Source of the DNA: Panagrolaimus kolymaensis
Taxonomy: Eukaryota > Nematoda > Chromadorea > Rhabditida > Panagrolaimidae
DNA length: 64,000 bases
Assembly: GCA_028622995.1 (NCBI GenBank)
Contig: JAJQJQ010000038.1
Span: forward strand, 1,798,001-1,862,000
Direction of reading: 5' to 3'
In this document: positions 12,601 to 24,208 of the stretch, one piece after another
How positions within the stretch are numbered: the stretch's first letter is position 1
How the letters are laid out: each line of letters starts with the position of its first letter
The notes under the pieces: model-generated
What the model saw: only the letters and a program-made list of their open reading frames with translations
Database searches by the model: none
Told to the model about the DNA's origin: nothing
Program-made: the position numbers and the translations under genes

Positions 12601-15297
12601 TGAGAATATAAATATTTGTCATCACACATCAAGCAACACCAAACAACAACAACATCTAGGTAGTAGTAGGCAAGCGGCGCACTTTTATGAAGGAAGCAAC
12701 TAGCAAAAAAGCGTGTTTATGTATTTGCAAGGATGAGAGAAATATGAATAAAAAAAATAAAAAGAAATATATATATTTTTGCCTTTTTTTAATGCTGCAT
12801 CTTTTTTTGGAGAGAAATGAATATATTTCTTTACTTTTTTTATGTCGCAAAATTTTTCTTCTTTTTTCTTTTTCTTACATACATTTTTATATTTTTTGCG
12901 TCATTTGAAGGAAAACATTTTTTTCCTTCATCGTCTCTCTTTCTTTCGTTTTCCTTTTTCCTTGGCAATGTTGTTTGTGCTGTTTGCAGAAAAAAAAAAA
13001 CGAAAAAGAAAGAAGTCGTTTTGTCGTTGCAAAAAGCGAGATATATAAAAGGGAGAAAATTTTTTTTAATCTTGTTTAAAAAATTTATTGTTGTCGTCGT
13101 TTCTAAATATCTGTTTTAAAAAAAAAGTTTTTTACTTTGCGTTATAATCGTGAAATATTGATTAAGTAAGTGACTGTAATGTATGTTTCTGTCTCTCTTT
13201 TTTCGAAAAAAAGTTTATAGGAAACTTTTTTCCTTTTTTATAACCAAAAAAGTTGTGATTTTGTGTTTCCATCATCTGACGTGGTTCCTTTCTTCTTTTC
13301 TTCGATGCCCATACACATTAAATAAATTTCTTTTCTTAAATTTTAAAGTTAGTTGAAAAAAGTCAGAGATCGCCTTTGATTTGGAAAAAACAAACACAAA
13401 AATTTAGAACTCACCATGGAAAAGTAAAATAAAAATGGTTGAAGAGACTGGTTTATTACTTTTTTTTCTTTCTATTTTGCCTTTTATATTTTTACTTTCT
13501 TCTCTTAAACTATAAAAAAACATACACAACCAGCCAACAATATTGTTTTGTTCCGTGTTCAGTCAATTGTCATTTTTTTTACTTTAATGTTCAATTTTTT
13601 TTTCTTTTTGTTACACAATTCAATTCAATTCTTATCTCATCATACTCTGAACACAAAAAATAATCTTCTTCCAACCTAATATTGTTTAAAATAGGAAAGG
13701 AAAATATGGACAGTTTTTTTAGTGCTACCTATCTTTTTCTTTTTTTTATTGTTTTCTGTGTTTTGTAGTATCGAAGGATCGAGAATAAAAAACTTCCCCA
13801 ATTACTTACTTTCAAGCAAAAAAAAAGAAAGAAAAATAAAAGTTTTCTCTGATTGACATTGGCTGAAAAAAAAGTTCAATAAAATCACTCTTCTTTTTTT
13901 AACGTCTGTGTCTATTTTTATTACCAAAGTTTTTTGGTTTACTTAACTCAGACATCAATTCCTATTTTTTAATACTTTTTACTTTTCAAAAATGGTTTTA
14001 TTTACTTTTTTAAATACACAAAAAATAAAATAAAAAATATAAAAAGAAGATGACTTGATGAGGTTGTTGGCTGGCTAACTACATATCTGCCAAATTATTG
14101 TTTTACTTTTTTTTATCACATTTCTTTTTTTCTTCCTTTAAATTTGCTAAGACGTTTGGATTGTTTGTGGTGGAAGTAAAAAGAAATTTAAAAATAAAAT
14201 AGAAGTAAAAAAAGTTGTGATTAGGGACAACAATAACAACGACCGCATGCAACTGCAAATTGCAATTGCAATAGAACCGCTGTACCACAAACACACAGAG
14301 AGAGAAAAAAGTTTATTTCTGCTGATGCGTGCAGACTGCTTTAAAACACAACATGATGCGTGTTGGTTTGTGGTGGTGGTGGTGCTATTTTTTACCTCTT
14401 TCTCTCTCTCTTTCACATCTATTTTTTTTTTGCAGCAAAAAGAAAGCAAAAGGCTCACATTGTGTTTAATTTTTGTTTTTCTGTGTATGCATTTTTTTCT
14501 GCAATTTTTCGTTTTTCTCTTTTTTTTGCCTATAGCATTTGATCTCTCCTCTTTTTTCATTTTTGATTTTGCTGGTTTTATTTATATATATTTGCTTCGT
14601 TTTTGTAATCATGAAACTTATAACTTGCAAAAAATGGTTTCGATTTTTCTTTTTCTATCGATTCGACGAGTTTTATTTTATTTACATTTTTTTGTTTTCA
14701 ATCGCGTTAAATTTTTGGTGTTTTTATAAAAGGTTTTAAAAAAACAGAAAAATGTATTATATTTTTTTAGTTAATTGACCAAGGCTCAAATTTTTACAAC
14801 ATATTGTTTTCTTTGCATCATTATTCTTTCTTCTTTTTTATTTGTTAATCAAAAATTTTGGTAAAAAAACGAAATCTATCTATTCTTTTTTTACACCACG
14901 GGTAAATAATATTAATCCCCCACAATCAAATTATTATTGTTGTCAAAAAACAAGGCGGATAAAATTTTTTTTATTTGAGTTGTGATTATTTGTAATAAAA
15001 AAAAAGAAGAGGCCTTCTGTGTTTTATTGGATTGATTTTTCATTCTCTTTTTCGTATGGTGAATTATTGACGACAACAGAAATTTATATAATATTTTTCC
15101 GTAGTTGTCATCAACCCTTGTCCTTACAACAATACAACACATACATGCACTAGCTGCTCGCCACGTTTGATAAATAATATCAACAACGATAAATGAATGA
15201 TTTTTTTATTAAACAAAAAAGTTTATAAAAAATTTAAATAAGAAGAGCGAAAGAACTTGATTTACTTTACCCATTCTTGCCAAAATAAATTGCAAAT
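9687..15297. other. Gene-poor stretch between ccm-2 and egl-4
   Basis: These 5.6 kb hold no gene I can support on either strand. Long T runs create many Phe/Leu-rich spurious frames. I looked for a further ccm-2 exon in phase with the possible donor at 9678 and found nothing resembling the family's C-terminal tail. The stretch probably contains the ccm-2 3' UTR and upstream control DNA of egl-4. Confidence 0.55.
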
Positions 15298-15345
15298 ATG
15301 TTATCACAACAAGATTTAACCGCTGCAGCAATGAATATGTTCAGG
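15298..15345 (+). CDS. egl-4: Alternative first coding exon of the PKG gene
   Basis: ATG opens a 16-codon frame (MLSQQDLTAAAMNMFR) ending exactly at a strong gtaag donor in phase 0. This fits the phase-0 acceptor of the leucine-zipper exon at 17371. A second candidate first exon at 17095-17136 also ends in phase 0 before gtaagt. PKG genes in animals commonly use alternative N-termini, so two promoters producing different N-terminal peptides (749 and 747 residues overall) is the simplest reading. Without transcripts, this exon is an inference from the start codon, donor and phase. Confidence 0.55.
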
Positions 15346-17094
15346 GTAAGAAATTAATTAAACAAAATCTTTAGTTTGGTACTATTTTTTTGAATTGGTT
15401 AAATTAGAATTACTTAAACTATATTTTTTTCTTTAAAATTTATTTCTCTCTTTTTTTCCCTTTTAATCTAATCTTTTTGTTTTTTTTTCTTCCTCATTTT
15501 CTACATCTTGTACTCTTCTGCCTCAAATAAAGAAAACAAAACCCTCTCATTTTCATCTTGTCGGTAATCATTCAATGATGCTTTTTTATATCCTTGTCGT
15601 CTACACTTTTTTCTATGTTAATAAAAAATGTTAAGAAGTATTTAACATAAAAAAAGAAAAAATATCTCATTGTTATTTCTTATATTTGCTCATAATTTCT
15701 CATAGTTTAATTTTCTATTTATTTTAAATTTTATACCCGCTATTAATTTTACTGAAATTGCCAAAGACAAATTCTTATGAGAAAAAAGAATTATTCCAAA
15801 ATTTTTTTGATTGTTTTCGTTTCACTTTTATTCCGAAAATTTAAAACAAAAAAGAATTTTTGAGTAAAAAATATCAATTAATTTTAGCATATTCACTATT
15901 AACCTCCATAAAAAAAGAGGCATAAAAAGAAAACTAAAAAAACTCTTACTTTTTTCTTTTCATTTTTAATTTAACTACTGAATTCACAAAGTCTTAACTA
16001 TAAGTCTTCTTCTTCCTTCTTACTTTTAGTTTCTTTTATTTTTTGACCCTACAAAGAAAAAAAAAATGAAGTAAAATAAAAGACAAAAAAGAGTAACGAC
16101 GCTCAGTCCCAAGTTATTGAATTCTCAAAAGTAAGTAAGTAAGAAAGTCGTAGTTAGCTAGCATCCATCCTTGAAAAAAAAGGCGGAGTAAAAGGCTTTC
16201 AAACAAAAACAAAAAAAAATAAAATAGAAAAAACTAACCCAACGTGGAATGTTTTTTTATGCGCGTTGCTTGTTGTCATTTTCGATAGCTGCTTTTCTTT
16301 TTGCGTGCTTTTTTCTTTCTTCGTTCTTATATTTGCAAAAAATAATTTTAAAGTCTAATAAAATTACGTAAATGCCAAACAAAAAAAGAAAAATGCGAAT
16401 TTTTAAGGCTAAGTTTTTCAAAGGTTTAAAACAATTCTTTTTGTTTTAACTTTTTTACTTTGTTCTTTCGTTCATTTTTTTCAAATTAAATTAATGGCTT
16501 TTTCGAAACAAAAAAAAGTTTTTCGCTCTTTTTTATTTTAAAATAATATTTGTTAATTATTCAATGGCTCAAAAAAAGAAAGAAGAATGAAAAAAATGCA
16601 GCAGCGTCATTTTCTTCCTGGATGCCTTTGACGACGACTAAAAACATTTGTACACCAAATGATGTCGTTGTTGCTTTTATTTTTTCGATGTTATACTTGC
16701 CCATGTCATCATTTAAGTGATTGTTTTTATTTTTTGGAGAAATCCTCTTTTAATTTTTTGACATTTTGACAATCAACTGGCACAGATCAGACAAACCAAG
16801 GTGGTCTTTAAAAAGCTAAAGAAATCATTTTTTAATTTTGTTTTTTGCTTTTGGAGTCTACGAAAATTTTTTGCTACATTTTTTATATAGTTTGTTATAC
16901 TTTATTTTTTTGCAAGATAAGCTTCTCAAAATTCTAAAAGCCGTATTTTTCTTCTTATCCTTTTTTCCTTCGACTTACTCCCTCATCGAATTACATAGCT
17001 TTTTTGATTCCATTAAAATACGTGAATTATACTATATTTATTTTTCTTATCATCTTCATTTTTTAAGCTTATATTTGGGGTGAAATAATAAAAT
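15346..17094. other. First intron / internal promoter region of egl-4
   Basis: The stretch lies between the two candidate first exons and has no recognisable coding content. If both first exons are real, it holds the promoter for the downstream start. Confidence 0.5.
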
Positions 17095-19798
17095 ATGTCA
17101 AATATGCTAAAAGGTTTTCTGCGTTATCCATGGACGGTAAGTGTCATCTCTATTTATCTATCTTTCTTTCTTGTTGTCTTTTTTTTAATATACATTTATT
17201 GATTCTCTTTCTACTCTTCCGGATTAAAAATAAAAAAAAATTAGCTCACTATAAAAAAATTTATATCTTTTTTCTTTCTCTGAGCAAAAAAAATAAAAAA
17301 TGGATTAAAAAATGAATGATGGAATTAAATTGTTTTTATTTTTTTATTATATTAAAAAAAATTTCTATAGGTTCAAGTTGGCAGTCGAGTATATGATGCA
17401 CAAGAAATTCAAAAGCTTATTCCACAATTGGAAGAAGGAATAGAAAAAAAGGATAAACAGCTGAGACAATCCCAAAGCATTATAGAAGCACATACAAAAA
17501 AAATTGGTGAACTTGAAAAAGAAGTTAAAACTTTATCAACGGAATGTGATAAATTGCGTTCGGTGTTGCAACAAACAGCTGAATCCGCTGCTTCCCCAGC
17601 TACACCAAATCAAAAAAGTTCACATACTGATGATTTGCATACAGATTTGCAACAAGTAATATTTTTTATAAATTTTTAATACAATATTTTATGTTTTAAT
17701 TAATTTTTTAGAAGGCGGTGCTTCCAACCACCGAACCACCAGAAACAGTACGGTCAAAGAAAATGGCAGTTTCCGCTGAACCAGCTAAACTTGATCAACA
17801 TAAAGGCACTCTGCAACATCATACCAAAACAGCTGGATCTAAACAACTTATTCGAGATGCAGTACAGAAAAATGATTTCTTGCGTCAACTTGCTAAAGAA
17901 CAAGTCATCGAACTTGTGGAATGCATGTTTGAAATGCGTGCCAGAGCTGGACAATGGGTTATTCAAGAAGGTGAACCAGGCGATCGATTATTCGTAGTTG
18001 CTGAAGGTCAACTTCAAGTTTCTCGAGAAGGCACTGTATTAGGAAATATGGGACCTGGAGTAGTTATGGGAGAATTAGCTATTTTATATAATTGTGTTCG
18101 AACCGCTTCCGTACAAGCTCTAAGTGACGTATCTTTATGGGTTTTGGATCGAAGTGCATTCCAAATGATTACCATGAGGCTTGGAATGGAAAGGCATTCA
18201 CAATTAATGAATTTCTTAAATAAAGTTTCAATATTTGAAAATCTTTCTGAAGATCGTATATCTAAAATGGCGGATGTAATGGATCAAGATTATTATGCTG
18301 GTGGACATCATATTATTCGAGAGGGTGAAAAAGGAGATACCTTCTTTGTAATTAATAGTGGCCAAGTTCGAGTAACCCAATCCATTGAAGGCGAACATGA
18401 ACCTCGTGAAATTAGAATTCTCAAACAAGGTGATTTCTTTGGTGAAAAAGCTTTACTTGGGGAAGAAGTTCGAACTGCAAATGTTATTGCTATGAATCCT
18501 GGCGTCGAAGTTTTAACCTTAGATCGAGAATCATTCTTAAAATTAATTGGTGATTTGGAAGCATTAAAACGTGATTATGGAGATAATCAACGACGAGCAA
18601 CTTTATCAGCTCGAGCTGCGCAAGAACAACCACCAAGTCCAACTCGAATTGCTCAAGATAATGAATATGCCCAATTACAATTGCGTCAACTTAAGCGAAT
18701 TGCCACGCTTGGAGTGGGTGGTTTTGGAAGGGTTGAATTAGTTTGTATTAATGGTGATAAATCGAGGACTTTTGCTTTGAAAGCTCTTAAAAAGAAACAC
18801 ATCGTGGATACTCGACAACAAGAACATATTTTTGCTGAACGGAATATTATGATGGAAACTAAAACAGATTGGATTGTTAGGTAAATATAAAATCATCAAA
18901 AATGGTTCCAAAACGAATTATCAACATTTACATTTTTAGGCTTTACACTACCTTCCGCGATAGCAAATATGTTTATATGCTTTTAGAAGCTTGTCTTGGA
19001 GGTGAATTATGGACAACCCTTCGAGATAGAGGACATTTTGATGATTATACTGCTCGTTTCTTTGTTGCATGCGTACTTGAAGGCCTTGAACATTTACATC
19101 GCAAAAATATAGTTTATCGTGATTTAAAACCCGAAAATTGTTTATTAACTCAAAATGGATATTTAAAACTTGTGGATTTTGGTTTTGCTAAAAAACTTGC
19201 AAGTGGAAGAAAAACTTGGACATTCTGTGGTACACCAGAATATGTTAGTCCTGAAATTATTTTAAATAAAGGTCATGATCAAGCAGCGGATTATTGGGCT
19301 TTAGGAATATATATTTGTGAATTAATGCTTGGTCGACCTCCATTCCAGGTAAAAAGCTCCAATAATTAATTTGAACGTTAATGAATTTTAAAAAATTTTA
19401 AGGCATCCGATCCGATGAAAACTTATACTTTAATTTTAAAAGGTATTGATGCCCTGGATATTCCAAATCGAAGGATTGGTAAAACTGCAACTGCGTTAGT
19501 TAAAAAACTTTGCCGAGATAATCCTGGTGAACGGCTTGGTTCTGGCAGTGGTGGAGTTAATGATATTCGAAAGCATCGGTTCGTCTTTTATTATTTATAG
19601 GCAGAATTTTTTTAAATAATTTTGTAATTTTATAGATGGTTTATGGGCTTTGATTGGGAAGGATTACGAACTCGAGCCCTTAAAGCTCCAATAGTACCAA
19701 AGGTTTCAAATCCTGCAGATGTTAGCAACTTTGATAATTATCCACCTGATCAAGATATACCTCCAGATGAATTTTCTGGTTGGGATGAAGGATTTTAA
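17095..19798 (+). CDS. egl-4: cGMP-dependent protein kinase (PKG)
   Basis: This is a cytosolic/nuclear Ser/Thr kinase activated by cGMP; in nematodes EGL-4 controls sensory adaptation, body size and quiescence. The exons are 17095-17136, 17371-17655, 17712-18880, 18940-19348, 19403-19578 and 19636-19798, giving 747 residues. The N-terminal coiled coil / leucine zipper covers about residues 15-80. CNB-A is at about 165-285 ([36 protein letters not shown]). CNB-B is at about 285-405 ([36 protein letters not shown]). The kinase starts at about 430 with [12 protein letters not shown], the ATP Lys in FALKALKK, catalytic [16 protein letters not shown] and GTPEYVSPE. The AGC-kinase tail ends in GWDEGF. 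All key residues are present. The intron at 19579-19635 uses an unusual gttcgt donor, fixed by the family sequence [10 protein letters not shown] across it. Confidence 0.95.
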
Positions 19799-20660
19799 AT
19801 ATTAATTATCAGGATGTTTTGATTTCATGATTGATATGTTGTTTAGCCAAGTTCCTGCCCAATTATATTATTAAAAAAAACATTTTTTACTTAGAAAATT
19901 TGTTGCTAAAATTTTTATTTTTACTCATTCTTTTTTTTTATTATGGCTTCCAAAACGCGGTGATATAATTTTTAAAAGTTTCGTATTTTATCTTTTTTAT
20001 CTTTTTTATTTTTTTTTATTTGGATTCTCAGTTTGATTAATTTTTTTATATAATTTTTACGACATCGATATATATATTCTAATTCTAAAAAAGCTATATA
20101 TTAATTAATTAACAAAAGAAATGTAACAAACGAAAACATAAATTTAAAAAAGTTTTGGACAAAAATTTTGTACCTTTTTTTCTTGCTATCTAAAATTTTA
20201 AAAAGATGCAAATAATTAATTTACAGCTTTGTTTTAACAACAAAAATTTATTATTATTATTACTGTTTTTTTTAAATTTCCATGTTAAACCTTATTCTTA
20301 TTAAAATTTAAATCTGCCTCTTAATAAATATATTAATTTGATATTTAAATAATATAGTGTAAAAATTATTGCTTGTTTTTTTTTTTGCGAGAAATCTCAA
20401 TTGTTGTTATTTTATTTGCTTTTTATAAAAATTACAAAAAAATAGTTCTAAAACATAAAAAGTTTCAGATAGAAAAGTTTAATTTTTTTCTTATAAATTA
20501 ATTCAACAAAAAAATTAATAAAATAAACAAAACGTTAATTTGTACGAAAATGAGAATATAAAGTTTAATTTTCAAACATTAAATAAATAACCTAGCAATT
20601 TTTAACTTTTTAAAAATTATGTTTTCTTTATTTTTTTTTTCTGAAAAGGATGTTTAGAAA
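19799..20660. other. Convergent intergenic gap, egl-4 / lipocalin 1
   Basis: AT-rich DNA between two converging genes. It should contain the egl-4 3' UTR (AATAAA-like hexamers occur near 20322 and 20580) and the 3' end of lipocalin gene 1. I see no gene. Confidence 0.6.
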
Positions 20661-22005
20661 TTAGCCTGTAAAAAGTGTTGGTGCCATTTGACAAGTTGAA
20701 AAATCGGCTGTTTTGATAAAATTGAAAACTCGAGAAAAATCATTGATGAGACCTTTAGCTCGCAAAATTTGAATTGCTTCTTGCTCATATTTCTGAAAAG
20801 TTCTAAATTTATATCTCTTTACAAAAATCTGGTTAATTTTTTACTTGTTTGAACAATTCTGGGTCTCTAGCAAAAACATAAATAGGGTAGTAGCAATCTT
20901 CAGTGAGAATTGCATATTCGTAAAATCCAGATCGATTTACTGATCCAGTATGGATTATATTAACTAAAAAAAGTATTATAATTTTCGCATCCTATAAATT
21001 TGTGTTGAATCAAAATAAATTTAATTTACCATTAGCATTTCGCCTCATATTTTTGAAATAAAGTTCTCCCGCAGCATGAACACTTCCAAAACCACTAACA
21101 GTTACTGGAATTTCATTGGAATTTTCATGTTTAGTTATTTCTAATGTTTCAAAAGATGTATCAATTCCATATTGACGGTTGCTTCGATTCAACATTTGGA
21201 AAGACACCATTCGACATTTATTTGCTGATTCCGTGGAACTGTACATAACTTGATACCATTGACCCATAAATCCATCAATGTTAAAAGTTTCAGATGTATC
21301 AAAAGCAAGAGTGCATTTTGAATATGATGGTTGAACATGTTGTATAATTTGGGCATTGCTATATCGCTGACGAATATCTTTTTGCTTTATTGAATTTTTT
21401 TGTTTTGCTTGATCATAAAAAAGTTGCATTTGAAGCTTTTCAAAATCATCTTTTGGATTTTCATTGTATTGGGGTAATTGGAAGCCTAAGAGATCCAATA
21501 CTGAACCAATGAAACTCTCAGTTTTTGGTGCAGGTTTAGCAATCTAAAGTAAAATCGAATAAATATAGTATTTTCATAAAATGAACTTATTAAAGCTACT
21601 ACCTCATTATAGGATGGCTGTTTACGACGATATTCACGATTATTGTTAAACATAATTGGAGGGGTTTGAGAAAATTTTGGCATCACTTTTGGAATACCTC
21701 GAATTGATGAACCATCTTCAAGTTTGAATGTTGGTGATGGCTCTTCTTCTCCGGATGCTTCCAACACATCGTCCATTAACTATAAAAACAACAAATATAT
21801 TTTTAAAATCAGAGGCTAATAAAATAATTTTAGAGAAAATTAATAGTCGTAATTTTTTACTACTTACAGGTTGAATAAACGACCCTTGATCCACGCTTAA
21901 TAAATTATCATTTATTTTATCAGCTTTACTTAAACCATTTTCTTCAACACAATTGCAATTAAATGCAAATATTAAAATAACGATTACAACAACTTTATAA
22001 ACCAT
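20661..22005 (-). CDS. Secreted lipocalin-domain protein 1
   Basis: The exons, in transcription order, are 22005-21868, 21779-21603, 21543-21030, 20963-20845 and 20792-20661, giving 359 residues. A signal peptide (MVYKVVVIVILIFAFNC) is followed by about 170 residues of low-complexity linker, then a C-terminal lipocalin domain at about 190-355. The domain has the signature FMGQWYQVMYS (G-x-W), a central AGELYFKNM strand and the pair YEYAILTEDCYYPIYVFARD. It ends in the nematode-type motif KYEQEAIQILRAKGLINDFS. Lipocalins are beta-barrels that bind small hydrophobic ligands; nematode LPR members act in the pre-cuticle apical matrix. This is the first of three tandem relatives. Class is clear; the specific C. 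elegans orthologue is not recognised, and the ligand is unknown. Confidence 0.85.
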
Positions 22006-22436
22006 TACTTTTTTTTCTCAATTTTTTACTTCAGTCTTGCAACTAATGAATAAATGCAAATGAAAAAAAAAGAAGAAAAATAACCAAATGTGACCTTTTT
22101 TGGCCCCAAGGAGGGCCCACCATTCGACCGACCTTTATCTTTTTCGAAGATCTGCTTTTTTATTATCCGTTTTTATCTTTTCATAAGACTATTTTTTCAT
22201 ATCCAGCAGCAGGTAATAATACAATAAAAAGAAAAGAACGAAGGAGAGAACGAAAAATAATGAGGAGAAAGGAAATAAATATAAAACAACAAAGATTGCA
22301 ATGGAATGTATTTCTTTTTTTGTTCGATGACGACGACGACAAATTAATATTATTATTTTTTTGTTGAGAAAATAAGACAAAGTTATTAAAAACACAATAC
22401 GTATTTTTTACAGAAATGAAAAAGAGGGATAAAAAA
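22006..22436. other. Spacer between lipocalin genes 1 and 2
   Basis: Upstream region of lipocalin 1 and 3' flank of lipocalin 2, AT-rich, with a short purine/GAC-repeat patch near 22328. No gene is seen. Confidence 0.6.
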
Positions 22437-23459
22437 TTAGTGCATTTGAACAATTTTTTGTAGCGCAAGTTGAGGATTTTTAAACATATCTGCAAGGGAA
22501 TTTGGAGTAGCATCCGATGCATTTGCAGAGCGTTGAGCATTTTCATGATTTTTAAGGACTCTGAAAACTAAAAATTTATTCAACATTCTAAAAAAGTAAC
22601 TAAATACCTTCGAGCAAAGACTTCCTTTTCTGAAGGCCATTCACAATCTGGACCTTGATAAATTGGTCGAGGCGAGTTGAAAGCAACTTTTCCACCAAAT
22701 CCTGCTTCTTCAAGGAATGCCACCATTTCCTTATTATAAGTTTGGAAAAATGTAAGTGGATCACGACAATATACTGATAAAGAAAGTCGGCTTGCATCTG
22801 TGACAACAATATATTGAATATTTGCATCTTCAAGGAGGGTTTCATTATCATAATGAGGGCCAGCTTTGATGATGTAAACTATAAATAAATACAGACAAAA
22901 ATAAAAAAAATTAGAGGCTTATAAAAGAACTAACATTGACGAGGATAAAAATATTCTTCTGTATACATCCAATATTTGCCTGTTCCTACTTTATTTAAAT
23001 CACGTTTATATGTTTCGATTGGGCCATTTTTCGAATCTACTCTATATGCTTCTTCAATGGAAAATCCATCTTCGCCCATAACAGAATTAGGTTTAACTAA
23101 AAAAAGATTTTTTTGGATAAAATTTTTTGTCCAGTCGAAAATAAAAAGTCTTACAGTATGAAACTGGGCAATACATTTGAGTTTTATAAATATCAAAATT
23201 CACGGCGGCTTTATATACTTGGAACCATCTACCCATAAATAGCTGAGATGGAATTTCAATGGTATCAATTGGATGTTCAATCATATGACCTAAACCACTA
23301 ATAATTCCAGAAATTGTTTGAATATCAAACTAAAAAATTAAATAAAAAATTTAAACTAAAATCGGGATAAATAAATTAACTTACTGGATTATCTCCAATA
23401 CCTGCATAAGATAAGAATATTAAGCTTGAAAAGCTTATTAATGACAGAAATCGAGTCAT
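22437..23459 (-). CDS. Secreted lipocalin-domain protein 2
   Basis: The exons, in transcription order, are 23459-23385, 23329-23155, 23096-22935, 22878-22608 and 22560-22437, giving 268 residues. The signal peptide MTRFLSLISFSSLIFLSYA leads quickly into the lipocalin domain (about 50-235), which has LFMGRWFQVYKAAVNF, a Cys pair in MYCPVSY, and SIEEAYRVDSKNGP. The hallmark IQYIVVTDASRLSLSVYCRD is followed by FFQTYNKEMVAFLEEAGF. The C-terminus is a short polar tail ending KIVQMH. Compared with its two neighbours it lacks the long N-terminal linker, so it is the minimal form of the family. The G-x-W motif and exon phases match neighbours 1 and 3, supporting tandem duplication. Its ligand and tissue are unknown; extracellular location follows from the signal peptide. 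Confidence 0.85.
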
Positions 23460-24208
23460 TATTATGTATTAACCTTTTAAAAGTCGATAAGCAACTTATG
23501 CAAAAAATACCTACTCAGAGAAAAATAATATCAAAGAGATACAATTAATCTATTTTTTAGGTGAAATTTTTTCTTGTTCTCCAAAACGTTGACAAAAAAA
23601 AGTTAAAGAAGGCAAGAAGGAGATTTTACAGGTAGGTGAATGTCAAATTTCTATTTTTCCTTTTTTCTTCTTCTTTTTTTGCTTGTTGTTTGGTTGGATT
23701 TGACGAAAATGTCGGAAAAGTTTGACCTCCTTTTTTCAACATTGAGAGTTTAGTCGTCGTCGCCTATCGCCCTAATTCTTAAAACCACCGTTGGAACGAT
23801 TTGATGCAAAAATTTAAAAGACATATATTTCAAAGTCACAGGAAACACAAAGATAATTCATTCCCAAATTTAAAAAAAAAGAAGATGAAATTGAGATTAT
23901 CAAGTCAAGGTCGAAGATAAAAATGATGGAGAAAGATGTTATTGAACTTGGTGATTGAAACCAACAAATTCTAGATTTTAGATGTCAACTTTTAAATATC
24001 GATTAAATAGCAAATTTGCAAATTGTGTCTTTCGAAAAATAAAGTTTTTAAGAAGTTTTCTTTATTATTAATTATTATTATTTTAAACACAAGAAAATTT
24101 TATAAAATTATTACATTTTTAAAAATTACAAATAAAAAAGATGAAAAATTTTGGGAGCATGAGATTTAACTTTTTTAAATTACATTTTAAATGTTTTTTT
24201 ATTTTTTT
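23460..24208. other. Spacer between lipocalin genes 2 and 3
   Basis: Upstream DNA of lipocalin 2 and the 3' flank of lipocalin 3. AT-rich, with no gene or notable repeat. Confidence 0.6.

Noticed and set aside
14217..14729. 170-codon plus-strand frame between ccm-2 and egl-4
   Set aside because: It is almost entirely Phe, Leu and Ile from T-rich DNA. A long minus-strand frame overlaps it and no domain is visible.
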